From positions 2,108,001 through 2,172,000 of the forward strand of contig NZ_CADDWH010000001.1 in the NCBI RefSeq assembly GCF_902809865.1: a DNA stretch of 64,000 nucleotides, written 5' to 3'. The position numbers and the translations under genes were made by a program. The notes under the pieces are model-generated. The model saw only the letters and a program-made list of their open reading frames with translations, had not been told where the DNA came from and did not search any database. The stretch comes from Halobacillus sp. Marseille-Q1614. GTDB taxonomy: Bacteria; Bacillota; Bacilli; Bacillales; Halobacillaceae. This document shows positions 42,642 through 51,596 of this stretch, in pieces (position 1 is the stretch's first letter; each line of letters opens with the position of its first letter).

Positions 42642-43415
42642 TTACACTCTAGATCCTTGAACTTCATCCTGCAGGTGTTTCCAAATTTCCACGAAGTGCT
42701 CAGCCATCACAGGATCAGCCCGCACCTGTTCCATAGTTCGCGGTCTCGGCATATGAATGGTTTTTTCATCCACAATCCGGCCGGGCTGTGAGCTCATAAG
42801 AAGGACCCTGTCGCTCAGCAGCAATGCTTCATCAATACTGTGGGTGATAAATAAGACCGTCTTTTTGGTTTCTGACCAAATGTTGAGCAGCTCTTCCTGA
42901 AGAATGAACTTGTTTTGCTCATCTAAAGCGGCAAACGGTTCATCCATCAGCAATATTTCCGGATCATTCGCAAAAGCTCTCGCTATGCTCACTCTTTGTT
43001 TCATACCGCCTGAGAGTTCTTTCGGATACAGTTTAGCAAATCTGCCGAGTCCGACTTTTTCTAAATAATAGTCCGTACGCTCTTTTATTACTTTTCTAGG
43101 TAAATGCCTCATCTTTAATCCAAACGCCACATTTTCCTCAACTGTAAGCCAGGGGATAACCCCTCTCTCTTGAAAGACCATTGATTGCAGCGGGCGGTCC
43201 TGCTTGCCTCTGGCTATTGTGAAATCTCCCGTACTCGGTGTTTCAAGATCAGCCAGGATACGGAGCAGAGTCGTTTTTCCGCATCCACTCGGCCCCACTA
43301 AGCAGACGAATTCACCGTCTTTAATATTTAGGGAAATGTCCTGTAATGCAGTGACACTGTTCCCTTTTTTATAAAAGACTTTAGTCAAATGGTTAATTGA
43401 AATCTTTGCTTCCAT
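42642..43415 (-). CDS. ABC transporter ATP-binding protein (SsuB/TauB-like)
   Basis: A 257-residue ABC ATPase: Walker A GPSGCGKTT, Q-loop MVFQERGVIPW, signature LSGGMKQRVSIARA, Walker B ILLMDEPFAALDE, H-loop FITHSIDEAL. It powers the SsuC-like permease. The Q-loop variant with GVIPWLTVEENV is typical for nitrate/sulfonate/taurine systems. It lies 21 nt downstream of the permease gene. Confidence 0.93.
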   Translation of the reverse strand: MEAKISINHLTKVFYKKGNSVTALQDISLNIKDGEFVCLVGPSGCGKTTLLRILADLETPSTGDFTIARGKQDRPLQSMVFQERGVIPWLTVEENVAFGLKMRHLPRKVIKERTDYYLEKVGLGRFAKLYPKELSGGMKQRVSIARAFANDPEILLMDEPFAALDEQNKFILQEELLNIWSETKKTVLFITHSIDEALLLSDRVLLMSSQPGRIVDEKTIHMPRPRTMEQVRADPVMAEHFVEIWKHLQDEVQGSRV

Positions 43416-43436
43416 AAACTCCCCCCTTTATTGCTG

Positions 43437-44249
43437 CTAGCGCCAAGGAACCAGCTTTTTCTGGAAGCCTCGAAGGATAAGCGAAAACAAGTAGCCAAAG
43501 AACGATATCAGTACAAGCCCTACGTACATCTCCTGCAGCAGGAAGGCTTTGTAAGAAGTCCAGATCAAGTAGCCGATCCCTGAAGTAGCCCCCATCATTT
43601 CCGCAGCTACGATTGTTAAAAGAGCAATTGCCTGCCCCATCTGGATTCCTTCAAGCATGACGGGGAGTGATCCCGGCAGAGCAATTTTGAAGAAAAAGTT
43701 CTTCGAGTTCGCTCCATAGTTTTTCGCAACATCCAGGTAAATCCGATCAATGTTGATAACCCCGGCAACGGTATTAATGACGACAGGAAAAAATACACTG
43801 CCAGCGATGGTTACGATTTTTGAAACCTCTCCCACACCAAAAAGGATCAATATGATCGGCAAAAGAGCGAGCGTAGGTATAGGCATTAAAGCCATAATTA
43901 ATGGCGAGAAGAAATGCCGCATAGGAGAGTAGAGCCCCATTACAAGCCCGAGGGCAATAGCAGGAATAACTCCCAGTAAGAATCCGGCGAAAATACGAAA
44001 TAAGGATATTCCAATATGGTTAAATAATTCACCACTTGTCCCCATTACTAAAAATGTTTGAATAATATCTGTCGGGGGTGGAAAAAAGCGGGCATCCACT
44101 AGTCCAGTGCGGGATAAAAATTCCCAGAGCATGAGAATAAATATGGGAGAGGATATCGTAAGTACTTGCTTTAAACGGCCTTTTAGCTGCCTTTTTTTCC
44201 ATTCTTCTTTTTCGACCACCACTGGGTCGTGACTCTGTAAATGGTCCAT
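43437..44249 (-). CDS. ABC transporter permease (SsuC/TauC-like)
   Basis: A 270-residue inner-membrane protein with about six segments and the EAA loop YLDVAKNYGANSKNFFFKIALPGSLPVMLEG. FFPPPTDIIQTF and GIGYLIWTSYKAFLLQEMYVGL are typical of the nitrate/sulfonate/taurine permease family. First gene of a three-gene operon. No riboswitch or obvious operator is seen upstream. Confidence 0.92.
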   Translation of the reverse strand: MDHLQSHDPVVVEKEEWKKRQLKGRLKQVLTISSPIFILMLWEFLSRTGLVDARFFPPPTDIIQTFLVMGTSGELFNHIGISLFRIFAGFLLGVIPAIALGLVMGLYSPMRHFFSPLIMALMPIPTLALLPIILILFGVGEVSKIVTIAGSVFFPVVINTVAGVINIDRIYLDVAKNYGANSKNFFFKIALPGSLPVMLEGIQMGQAIALLTIVAAEMMGATSGIGYLIWTSYKAFLLQEMYVGLVLISFFGYLFSLILRGFQKKLVPWR

Positions 44250-44314
44250 TTTTCACCACCTCTTCTGACAACATATGTATATGTGCCCAAATGTGTGAGA
44301 AGAGAAAAGCAGAA

Positions 44315-44345
44315 GCAAAAAAAGACTGTCCCTTAAGAGACAGCC
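44315..44345 (-). terminator. Terminator of the thioesterase pair
   Basis: CTGTC-tcttaagg-GACAG followed by seven T on the minus strand. Confidence 0.8.
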
Positions 44346-44352
44346 CACTACA

Positions 44353-44727
44353 TTATTTAATGAAGGTAGAACCTTGAATTAACTCTGGTTTGGCTCCAAG
44401 AATTAACAGAAAAATTTTAGGCTCTCCTACTTTGCTGTTTCTCTGAAGCAGAGCTTTAACCTGAGCAATGTCCTGATGACCTTTAAGCTTTTGAACTTCT
44501 TTTTGGTACAACGTTAGAATAGAGTCCCTAACAAACTTTGGTTTAAACTCAGGCAGTTCATTATCCATTAGCAGCGCTCCCATATATCCGTATTTGAGCT
44601 GCATTTGCCTCGTTAAGCTGACGACGTGAGTCAACTGCTCATAAATGTCATCATAGTTTCTTTTTAATACTTCGATATCATCTTTTGCTCTACGAATATC
44701 GTTTAATCCCGCCATTACTTGTGCCAT
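44353..44727 (-). CDS. Conserved hypothetical protein coupled to a thioesterase
   Basis: A 124-residue protein with a long helical N-terminal part (MAGLNDIRRAKDDIEVLKRNYDDIYEQL, coiled-coil-like) and a mixed C-terminal half. Its ATG shares one base with the thioesterase stop (TAATG), and AAAGGAG lies 10 nt upstream, so translation is coupled. I do not recognise the family. The tight coupling suggests a functional link with the thioesterase. Confidence 0.7.
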   Translation of the reverse strand: MAQVMAGLNDIRRAKDDIEVLKRNYDDIYEQLTHVVSLTRQMQLKYGYMGALLMDNELPEFKPKFVRDSILTLYQKEVQKLKGHQDIAQVKALLQRNSKVGEPKIFLLILGAKPELIQGSTFIK

Positions 44728-45260
44728 TAAACATACACTCCTTTTTCCCAAGGCTTTTCTAAGCCAATGATTTCGGTTAATTCTTTACTGTGCTTTCTTC
44801 TAACTCTTCTTGTTTGAGCTCTTTCTTTTCCTGATTCATACAGGAATTTTTCCTCTTCGGTTTCCGGCACAATTTCAGGTACCTTTATTGGATGCTTATT
44901 ATCATCTAGCGCAACAAAGGTTAAGAACGCTGTAGCTGCCATTTTGCGTTCACCGGATATCATATCTTCCGCGATTACTTTGCAAAAGATCTCCATCGAT
45001 TTATTTCCTGTATACGATACAAATGACTCTACACAAACGGAATCAGTTTGGTGGATAGGGTACAGAAAATCAATTGAATCTGTTGAAGCTGTGACACATT
45101 CTTTAACCCGGGCATGTCTGCGGGCAGATAATGTTGCGTTATTATCCAGCTTCTTCATCAGGACTCCGCCAAACAGGGTATTATAATTATTTAAATCATT
45201 AATCATCACTTGGTCTGTATTGACTATAAGGCTTTCTTTCGGACTCTTTGTTTCTGTCAT
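44727..45260 (-). CDS. Acyl-CoA thioesterase, hotdog fold (YkhA-like)
   Basis: A ~177-residue hotdog-fold protein: NDLNNYNTLFGGVLMKKLDNNATLSARRHA carries the typical NxxGxxFGGxLM pattern, followed by VTASTDSIDFLYPIHQTDSVCVESFVSYTG. It belongs to the YkhA/BFIT-type group that hydrolyses acyl-CoA. The start is uncertain: ATG 45260 has GGAG 12 nt upstream; ATG 45272 abuts it. Co-transcribed with the next gene. Confidence 0.85.
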   Translation of the reverse strand: MTETKSPKESLIVNTDQVMINDLNNYNTLFGGVLMKKLDNNATLSARRHARVKECVTASTDSIDFLYPIHQTDSVCVESFVSYTGNKSMEIFCKVIAEDMISGERKMAATAFLTFVALDDNKHPIKVPEIVPETEEEKFLYESGKERAQTRRVRRKHSKELTEIIGLEKPWEKGVYV

Positions 45261-45415
45261 AAGCCATTTCATCTCCGTTTCAAAATTTAGTTCCACTTAA
45301 GTGTAAGACCCAATTTCCAGGAAGTGAAATAGTTATTTCTCATTGCCAGCATAGATAAAATCAATGCAAATGCTTTCACCCATGTAATGATAGAATGAAC
45401 TTTCTAAAATCAGCC

Positions 45416-45445
45416 AAAAAAACTCCTCTAAAGAGAGGAATTTTT
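45416..45445 (-). terminator. Terminator at the LysR gene end
   Basis: CCTCTCTTTAGAGG followed by at least six T on the minus strand; it overlaps the stop codon. Confidence 0.75.
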
Positions 45446-46324
45446 CAAAGTTAACCGATCCTGCATAAATTTCAGCCATTCCTTAGTCGCATAAGATAAG
45501 TAATGATTCTTTTTCCAGATGACGGCTAAGTCCCATTCAATCATAGGTTTAATTACCTTTACGGTATGTACTTCTTCTTTTAATAACATGGAAACACTAT
45601 AAGGCAGAATGGAGATCCCTAAATTAGCTGCGATCATTTTTCCAATAAAATCCCATTGGGAACTCTCAGAAATGACTTTTGGAAGAAAGCCGGCTTTCTT
45701 GCAGGCTTCACGTATCCGGTCATTTAATGCAAAATCTTTATTAAACAAAATAAACCATTCATCTTTTAGCTCCTCAAGCTTTAACTGCTTTCGATTAGAC
45801 AGGGGATGGTTCGGCGGCATAACTACTTTTAATTCCTCACGCATAAAAGAAAAATAGTGAAAGTTCTCTACTTCTGTTGGAAGCACAGTAATTCCTACAT
45901 CTAAATGGTCTGCACTAATGTCCTCTTCAATCTTTTTGGTTCCATTTTCTAAAAGCTGAAACGTAATATTAGGGTACAGTTGATGAAAGTCACCGAGGAT
46001 TTGAATAATTTCTTCCCCATCCATAATCGGCGGCAGTCCGATACGAATGTGGCCTTTTTGGAGTCCCAGTAAATCATCCAGTTCTGTCTCCAGGTTGGAA
46101 AATGCCTTATCTATTGTTTGGGCCTGATCTAATATCACACGCCCGGCATCCGTTAAAATGAGCTGCTTCCTTGATCGCTCAAATAATTCCACACCCAGTT
46201 CAGCTTCTAAATTCTTAATCATTTTACTAATTGTCGGCTGTGTTACAAACAAGTTTTCTGCGGCTCTTGTAAAGCTGCTCGACCTGGCTACTTCAATGAA
46301 ATATTTTAAATGCCTGATATCCAT
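45428..46324 (-). CDS. LysR-family transcriptional regulator (CidR/CzcR-like)
   Basis: A 298-residue LTTR. The N-terminal winged HTH is MDIRHLKYFIEVARSSSFTR ... NLFVTQPTISKMIKNLEAELGVELFERSRKQLILTDAG; the substrate-binding domain follows from IRIGLPPIMDGEE to the C-terminus. The IGLPPI ... PHP-like core with HPLSNRKQLKLEELKDEWFILF resembles CidR (regulator of cidABC) and B. subtilis YwbI. The target genes are not adjacent here: the neighbour upstream is only an ABC remnant. Confidence 0.88.
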   Translation of the reverse strand: MDIRHLKYFIEVARSSSFTRAAENLFVTQPTISKMIKNLEAELGVELFERSRKQLILTDAGRVILDQAQTIDKAFSNLETELDDLLGLQKGHIRIGLPPIMDGEEIIQILGDFHQLYPNITFQLLENGTKKIEEDISADHLDVGITVLPTEVENFHYFSFMREELKVVMPPNHPLSNRKQLKLEELKDEWFILFNKDFALNDRIREACKKAGFLPKVISESSQWDFIGKMIAANLGISILPYSVSMLLKEEVHTVKVIKPMIEWDLAVIWKKNHYLSYATKEWLKFMQDRLTLKNSSL

Positions 46325-46421
46325 TAGATTCCCTGCCCTTAATTTATTTATTATTGATCATATCAAATAGTGAGGGATAACGGAAAAGGCACCTCCTTGT
46401 AAGAGATGCGTCTTACATGTG

Positions 46422-46640
46422 TCAAATATCAAATATAATCACAGCGGGCTCTGTGCTTATAGCCCGGGAAATAACGACCCACTGTTTTTGACCCCCGCTT
46501 AATTCATGCGGATAACAGGACAAATATTCTTTTAGGAATTCTACCATTTCCATTAAGTATTCCGCGGTTTTATTGTGATCATCTCTCACATTTTCTAGGA
46601 AGGAAGGCATTCTATCTTTTTGATAATCCAAAGGTTCCAT
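46422..46640 (-). pseudogene. ABC ATPase remnant
   Basis: A 72-codon piece contains an ABC signature ([20 protein letters not shown]) and a broken Walker B ([10 protein letters not shown], where LLLADEPT is expected), then stops. The Walker A part is missing and no upstream frame completes it. The preserved segment is of the oligopeptide/nickel transporter type ([12 protein letters not shown]). It is a deletion remnant. Confidence 0.75.
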
Positions 46641-46814
46641 TAAGGATAATTAACTTAGAGAATCCAGAAGATTGAGTTCATTTACCTACCTGCATAAGAT
46701 GCAGTCAGGCGTAAATACTAGTAATGCAATTATTTTCCATTTCACATCATTCACTCATCCGCATAATACACTTTCTATAAGAGTGGTGTAACAATAAAGG
46801 GGGCAGAGAACAGC

Positions 46815-47930
46815 ATGTTTAAACCGACCAGAAAGCATATGAGGGACTTGGGCAGACAGCTTAAACATGCCCCCCCTTTAACAGATATAAGCAAAGAAGA
46901 TGAAAAGCTAATCAAACAAATAAGAGTCGATACCTCAAATAATAATCAAAACAATATTACGAGAACGAAGGCCTATTTTGACTTTTATCAAAAGCATCCT
47001 GAAATCCATTGGGCGCTGCTCGCCCACCTTGTGTCCAGAAATGCAGGCTGGAATATGACCGACATTAAAGGCGAGTACCTGCCAAAGCTGCTTACGCATA
47101 AAGAACAAGTAGATTTTTTCGCCTTTCTTGAAAGAGGAAACTGGCTAATTTTCCAGGATGCCTATCCGCAGCTGCTGCTTTATGAAGAGAGTAAAAAACA
47201 AAAGCGTCCCTTGTTTCATCTGCTTTCCCAGTTTCAAGTTTCAAAATTTGTGAGGCCCTTCTGGGAGAGCTTTTGGAAACAGCCTTCGAGTAGAGAGCTT
47301 ACATTTGCCTTAATCATTAATGAACAGCAGTACATCGAAGGGCGTGTTGTCCAGGATAACCAATATAAACAAACTGTTTTAGACACTGCGCTGTTTAAAC
47401 TGCAGAACATCTTCGACTTTAACCATATTTTGTTCCCTTACACGACACCTCTTCAGAAGAAAACAAAGCTAGTCGGCGGGACTGTTCATCATTTTTCATC
47501 TGTGGAAGACAGGATTATATTTGGCAAGGGGCTGTATGATCTACTTTTCTCTATCCAGAGCAGGCTGCAGCAGATCATCACCTGGGCCGAGACTCATCCT
47601 CATACAGGATCGCGCAAGGACTTCTGGCCGATGCTTTTTAACGATGTAAAAGAAAGCGCGCCCGGCCAGGTCCATGAATTAAAGGGCAGTCCCTGTTCTA
47701 TGACGGAGCCGGCCGCCAGAATTTACAGCCCGAAGCTTACGGACGTTTGGGAAGACTGGATTCACCGGCCTCCTGAAGCTGGAGACTGGTGTACAAATAA
47801 GAAGATGCTTCATCATATTAAGAAACCTATTAAAGTATTGAATGAAAATATTCAAGAGGTCTATTGTAAAACGATTGAAGAAATTGAGCTCGCAGCCTTC
47901 ACTAAAAACAAATTCTTCCATAAAAAATAA
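46815..47930 (+). CDS. yppC: DUF2515 (YppC-type) protein
   Basis: A 371-residue protein of the YppC/DUF2515 family. Conserved segments are TRTKAYFDFYQKHPEIHWALLAHLVSRNAGWNMTDIKG, FLERGNWLIFQDAYPQLLLYEESK, the FRPFWESFW-like block and IRYP-like YSPKLTDVWEDW. No signal peptide or membrane segment. Function unknown. An SD of AGGGGGCAG precedes the ATG. In B. subtilis yppC lies near recU/ponA; here that context is absent. The 3' end abuts the P450 pseudogene. Confidence 0.8.
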   Translation: MFKPTRKHMRDLGRQLKHAPPLTDISKEDEKLIKQIRVDTSNNNQNNITRTKAYFDFYQKHPEIHWALLAHLVSRNAGWNMTDIKGEYLPKLLTHKEQVDFFAFLERGNWLIFQDAYPQLLLYEESKKQKRPLFHLLSQFQVSKFVRPFWESFWKQPSSRELTFALIINEQQYIEGRVVQDNQYKQTVLDTALFKLQNIFDFNHILFPYTTPLQKKTKLVGGTVHHFSSVEDRIIFGKGLYDLLFSIQSRLQQIITWAETHPHTGSRKDFWPMLFNDVKESAPGQVHELKGSPCSMTEPAARIYSPKLTDVWEDWIHRPPEAGDWCTNKKMLHHIKKPIKVLNENIQEVYCKTIEEIELAAFTKNKFFHKK

Positions 47931-47969
47931 AAACATTCCTTTCCATCTATTGTTTGGAAAAGAAAAAAA

Positions 47970-48762
47970 GGACCTGTTGATCTTGTTGATGATTTCGCTC
48001 ACCCTTCCAATTATTGTAATCAGCGAATTGCTAGGCGTCCCTGCGGAAGACCGCAACAATTTCAGGAAATGGTCCAATACGATTATCGCGGCAGCCGATG
48101 AGTTTGAAGAAGATTTTATCGAGGATGTAGAAGCCTTTCTTGCCTATTTAAAAGAGCTGTTTGATGAACGCAGAAGCGCACCTGGGAATGATCTGATTTC
48201 AAACCTTCTTCAAGCCGAGGAAGAAGGGGAACAGCTGAGCCGAAACGAACTCTACTCTATGATGATTCTTCTGATTATTGCCGGCCATGAAACGACAGTA
48301 AATCTTATCACGAATACGATGGCTCGACCTATTTGAAAACCCTGACGAACTTAAGAAGCTTAAGACTGACCCTTCCCTCGTTCCATCAGCTATAGAAGAA
48401 GGGCTGTGATACTATAGTCCCATAGACTTCTCAACAGCGCGCTGGGCCGAAGATGATTTAACCTTTAAAGGACAAACCATTAAACGAGGCGATACGGTAT
48501 TAGCATCTTTAAGTTCCGCTAATCGGGATGAAGAAAAATTTGAGCAAGCTGATCAGTTTGATATTACGAGAAGGTCTAATGCTCATGTAGCTTTCGGTTA
48601 TGGCATTCACTTCTGCCTTGGTGCACCATTGGCGCGGTTAGAAGGTAGATCGGAATTGAAAAACTGCTGGAGACTTTTCCAGACATGCGTATGTACAAGG
48701 AGCCTAAATGGCGGACTGTATTCTTACTTCGAGGCTTAGACCACCTTTTTGTTGAACTTTAA
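47970..48762 (+). pseudogene. Cytochrome P450 pseudogene
   Basis: The remains of a class I bacterial P450 (CYP107-like), N-terminus lost. In order: VDLVDDFAHP, then after a frameshift PIIVISELLGVPAEDR and the I-helix IIAGHETTVNLI; after a second frameshift DLFENPDELKKL and IEEGL-stop-YYSPIDFSTARW; then the heme loop FGYGIHFCLGAPLARLEG; after a third frameshift LLETFPDMRMYKEPKWR. The TGA (48407-48409) replaces the arginine of the ExxR motif (a CGA-to-TGA change). Three shifts, one nonsense codon and loss of the front show it is dead. Confidence 0.92.
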
Positions 48763-48769
48763 TAAAATA

Positions 48770-48801
48770 AGCCCCTGACCCATGTTCAGGGGCTGTTTTT
48801 T
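48770..48801. terminator. Terminator between P450 remnant and zagA
   Basis: AGCCCCTGA-cccatgt-TCAGGGGCT followed by a T-run on the plus strand; usable by zagA in the other direction. Confidence 0.85.
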
Positions 48802-49993
48802 AATGAGCATGCACGTGAAAGTCGGGAAGGGGATCTTTAAAGGTTTCCCAAGATTCCTTCATTTCTTCATCCGTTAACAGACAGGCATCTAACTGGCTTT
48901 CGATTTCTTCTTTATTCATATCAATTCCAATAAATACAAGCTCTGTCTTTCGGTCTCCATGTTCAAGGTCCAAATCTTCTTTTAACTCAGGATCTTCTCT
49001 AAAGATTTCCTCCTGTTCCTCGCTAGAATAAGCAGCTATCCACTGACCTGCCCCCTCTATCATAAGAGACGTACCCGCCTGGGACAGCAAGCCGGCCACA
49101 TCATTCCTTGTCGCTAACCAAAAGAAGCCCTTAGCCCGTACCACTTCCTCCGGCCAGCTTCCTTCAAGCCATTCCATAAATCTCTCTGGGTGAAATGGTT
49201 TTCTGCGCCGATAGACAAACGATGCAATTCCATATTCCTCACTTTCAGGCACATGTTCTTCATTTAATTCTTTAATCCAACCAGCTCCTTGGCTTACCTT
49301 TTCAAAATTAAACAGCCGAGTGTTTAACAATTTGTCAGCCGGCACCTGTCCAAAAGATGTTTCGATAATGTGTGCACTTGGATTTAGCTGTTTCAAAAGT
49401 GCTTTAAGCTCAAGCTTTTCCTGACTATTTATTAAATCTATTTTGTTAAGTATCAGAAGATCAGCAAACTCAATTTGATCGATGAGCAGATCGATCACTT
49501 CTCTCGTATCATCTACATCAGCCGCTTGGTTTCGATCACGAAGACTTTCACCGGCTCCATAATCATTCCAAAATCGATGGCCATCAACGACTGTTACCAT
49601 CGTATCGAGTCTGCAGCTTTCCATTAAATTTATTCCGAGATGCTCATCCATATAACTGAAGCTTTGCGCGACAGGGATTGGCTCAGAAATACCTGTAGAC
49701 TCTATGACGATATAATCAATACCGAGAGAAGCCAGTTTTTTAACTTCTTTAATTAAGTCCTCTCTTAACGTGCAGCAGATACAGCCATTTTGCAGCTCGA
49801 CCAGCTTTTCTTCTGTCCGGCTGAACCCGCCCTGTTTTATCATGCCGGCATCAATATTTACCTCGCTCATATCATTGACGATCACAGCAATTTTCTTGTT
49901 TTCTTTATTGTTTAAAAGATGGTTTAATAGGGTCGTTTTTCCCGATCCTAAATATCCGCTGAGAACGGTAACTGGTATTTTCTTCTTCATCAT
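48800..49993 (-). CDS. zagA: COG0523 GTPase, zinc metallochaperone (ZagA/YciC-type)
   Basis: A 397-residue G3E GTPase: Walker A GYLGSGKT (13-20), the metal-binding CxCC motif G-CICC (71-74), switch EST-like [13 protein letters not shown] in LNKIDL, and a CobW C-terminal domain ending in a His-rich HVHAH. ZagA (YciC) of B. subtilis is of the same length, is Zur-regulated and serves folate enzymes under zinc limitation. The operon here (S14 paralogue, flavoprotein, zagA) behind a Zur box supports the same role. Confidence 0.93.
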   Translation of the reverse strand: MMKKKIPVTVLSGYLGSGKTTLLNHLLNNKENKKIAVIVNDMSEVNIDAGMIKQGGFSRTEEKLVELQNGCICCTLREDLIKEVKKLASLGIDYIVIESTGISEPIPVAQSFSYMDEHLGINLMESCRLDTMVTVVDGHRFWNDYGAGESLRDRNQAADVDDTREVIDLLIDQIEFADLLILNKIDLINSQEKLELKALLKQLNPSAHIIETSFGQVPADKLLNTRLFNFEKVSQGAGWIKELNEEHVPESEEYGIASFVYRRRKPFHPERFMEWLEGSWPEEVVRAKGFFWLATRNDVAGLLSQAGTSLMIEGAGQWIAAYSSEEQEEIFREDPELKEDLDLEHGDRKTELVFIGIDMNKEEIESQLDACLLTDEEMKESWETFKDPLPDFHVHAH

Positions 49994-50005
49994 TTCTCCT
50001 CCATC

Positions 50006-51172
50006 CTATATTGCCTGCACAATGCGCTGTGCTGCTTTACGGGCTCCAGCTATATTTCTGGCTGCAGGTCCGATTTCTAGTTCCGCTAAAGCTCCTGCTG
50101 TAAACAGGCCGGCGGTCCATTCTAATTGCTTATTTATTATAGGAAAGCCGCAGGGTGCACATGGAAGCCGATGTTCTTGTATTGTTTGTTCCAATAATTC
50201 TTTCCCTGGCAGGCAGGACGCCGCTCCTGTAGCCAGTAATAGGGATTCTGCCAGCAGCTCACCTTTTTTTTCGAGTTTGAGATTAATCTTCTCGTTACAT
50301 ACACGAGCCGATTCAATGTCAGCTGTGATTATTTTAATCTTTTCTTGAGCTTCAAGACGTTTTAAAAGACTATAAATACTTTGTGTCACAGAGCCCCGAT
50401 TTCTTGCCTTTTGGATGATAGTTCTTCTCTTTTCATAACTGCTGACTCTATTAAAACTACTTAAATATTTAGGGCCAAGCCACCCTGGATCACTATCAAA
50501 ATCTTCAATCCGAAAAGGATGGCGCTTGATGATAGAAACAGGAGAAGAACTCTCTAGAGAACATTTAATGGCCAAATGTACAGCTGTTATACCAGCCCCA
50601 ACAATGGCCGGTGGTTTTGAGGCATCGAATGCTTTCATATCCTGTTCACTAAAAATGTGACCTATTAAATGTGGAGCCTTTTTATGTAAAGGCTTGGCCC
50701 AGTCAGGATAATGGGGCTGGTCATTTACTCCAAGAGCAAGCACTACCTGCTTACTAACGATCTCACGATGGGAAGCAGTAGAAATTTTCCATTGCTCCCC
50801 TTGTCTCGTTAACGATACTGCCCTGTCGTTCTCCCAGCAGTCACTAAGTTCAACACCCTTAAATAGTTGATCGCAATGATCATTAAACATATCCAGTCTA
50901 GGACGTTTGTAATAACCTTTAAATCCTCCTGCGTAGTCATGGGATTGGGCAAAGCTCTTCAAACTATACGGATCTGGATGAAGATGGTGAACAGAGGGTG
51001 AACGTAAATACTCCATCCCAACTCTACCAGTCATCCTCTTCCATTTCTCAATAGGTTTATGGAAAGGATCGATGATCAGTAAATCCTTTGTCTTTACCTT
51101 ACTGCTATGCAGGAGGTGAGCGGCGATCGTACAGCCGTGAATCCCTCCACCTATGATCACCCATTGATACAC
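50006..51172 (-). CDS. FAD/NAD(P)-binding monooxygenase-like protein in the Zur operon
   Basis: A 388-residue flavoprotein: FAD loop WVIIGGGIHGCTIAAHLL, the second nucleotide-binding region PPAIVGAGITAVHLAIK, and a terminal FAD contact LFTAGALAELEIGP. It resembles lysine/ornithine N-monooxygenase-like and FAD-NAD(P)-binding proteins of unknown function. It sits between the S14 paralogue and zagA with short gaps (24 and 12 nt), so it should be zinc-starvation induced. A role in zinc acquisition or metallophore-like chemistry is only an idea from context. Confidence 0.8.
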   Translation of the reverse strand: MYQWVIIGGGIHGCTIAAHLLHSSKVKTKDLLIIDPFHKPIEKWKRMTGRVGMEYLRSPSVHHLHPDPYSLKSFAQSHDYAGGFKGYYKRPRLDMFNDHCDQLFKGVELSDCWENDRAVSLTRQGEQWKISTASHREIVSKQVVLALGVNDQPHYPDWAKPLHKKAPHLIGHIFSEQDMKAFDASKPPAIVGAGITAVHLAIKCSLESSSPVSIIKRHPFRIEDFDSDPGWLGPKYLSSFNRVSSYEKRRTIIQKARNRGSVTQSIYSLLKRLEAQEKIKIITADIESARVCNEKINLKLEKKGELLAESLLLATGAASCLPGKELLEQTIQEHRLPCAPCGFPIINKQLEWTAGLFTAGALAELEIGPAARNIAGARKAAQRIVQAI

Positions 51173-51196
51173 GTTTAGTCCTCCTTCTTCATTCGT

Positions 51197-51445
51197 TTAC
51201 CAGCTGGATTTTTTTACTCCTGGCAGCTGTCCTTTATGAGCGAATTCCCGAAAAGCAATCCGGGACATTTTGAATTTACGCATATAGCCTCTAGGACGTC
51301 CGGTTACCTCACAACGATTGTTCAGACGAGTTGGCGAAGAATCTTTTGGCAGTTTTCTAAGAGCCTCATAGTCTCCTTTTTCTTTTAACTCTTTTCTTAA
51401 ATAAGCATATTTCTCCACGAGTTCCTGCCTTTTTTTCTCTTTCAC
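51197..51445 (-). CDS. rpsN2: Zinc-independent ribosomal protein S14 paralogue, N-terminus unclear
   Basis: 82 residues from a [44 protein letters not shown] and [23 protein letters not shown]. It lacks the CxxC zinc motif of S14(C+), so it is the C-minus paralogue replacing the zinc form in starvation. Typical S14 begins MAKKSKI-VKEKKRQ; here VVKEKK continues upstream in frame only into WLFFIIK, without ATG or SD. The first ~7 residues are lost or shifted in a T-run, and the true start is uncertain. Confidence 0.85.
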   Translation of the reverse strand: MKEKKRQELVEKYAYLRKELKEKGDYEALRKLPKDSSPTRLNNRCEVTGRPRGYMRKFKMSRIAFREFAHKGQLPGVKKSSW

Positions 51446-51474
51446 TACTTTGATAATAAAAAATAACCATGAGT

Positions 51475-51497
51475 TAAATAGTAATAATTACGATTTA
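51475..51497. promoter_or_regulatory. Zur box
   Basis: TAAATAGTAAT-A-ATTACGATTTA, a 23-bp dyad that differs from the B. subtilis consensus (TAAATCGTAATNATTACGATTTA) at one base. It lies just downstream of the -10 of the rpsN2 promoter, so Zur-Zn would block transcription of the operon. Confidence 0.95.
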
Positions 51498-51499
51498 TA

Positions 51500-51528
51500 A
51501 TTATAAATGGGTTATGGATCTTTGTAAA
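51500..51528 (-). promoter_or_regulatory. SigmaA promoter of the Zur operon
   Basis: TTTACA (51528-51523), 17 nt, TATAAT (51505-51500) on the minus strand, directly upstream of the Zur box. Confidence 0.85.
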
Positions 51529-51562
51529 CCATATTATCTTTTATGTAAGATAGGATTATCTT

Positions 51563-51595
51563 TAAAAATAAGCGGAGCCATTAGACTCCGCTTTT
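51563..51595 (-). terminator. Terminator of the aldehyde dehydrogenase gene
   Basis: AGCGGAGTC/GGCTCCGCT-type hairpin, then TTATTTTT on the minus strand. Confidence 0.85.
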
Positions 51596-51596
51596 G

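Noticed and set aside
44250-44340. TPP or other riboswitch before the SsuABC-like operon
   Set aside because: The short leader has none of the conserved motifs.
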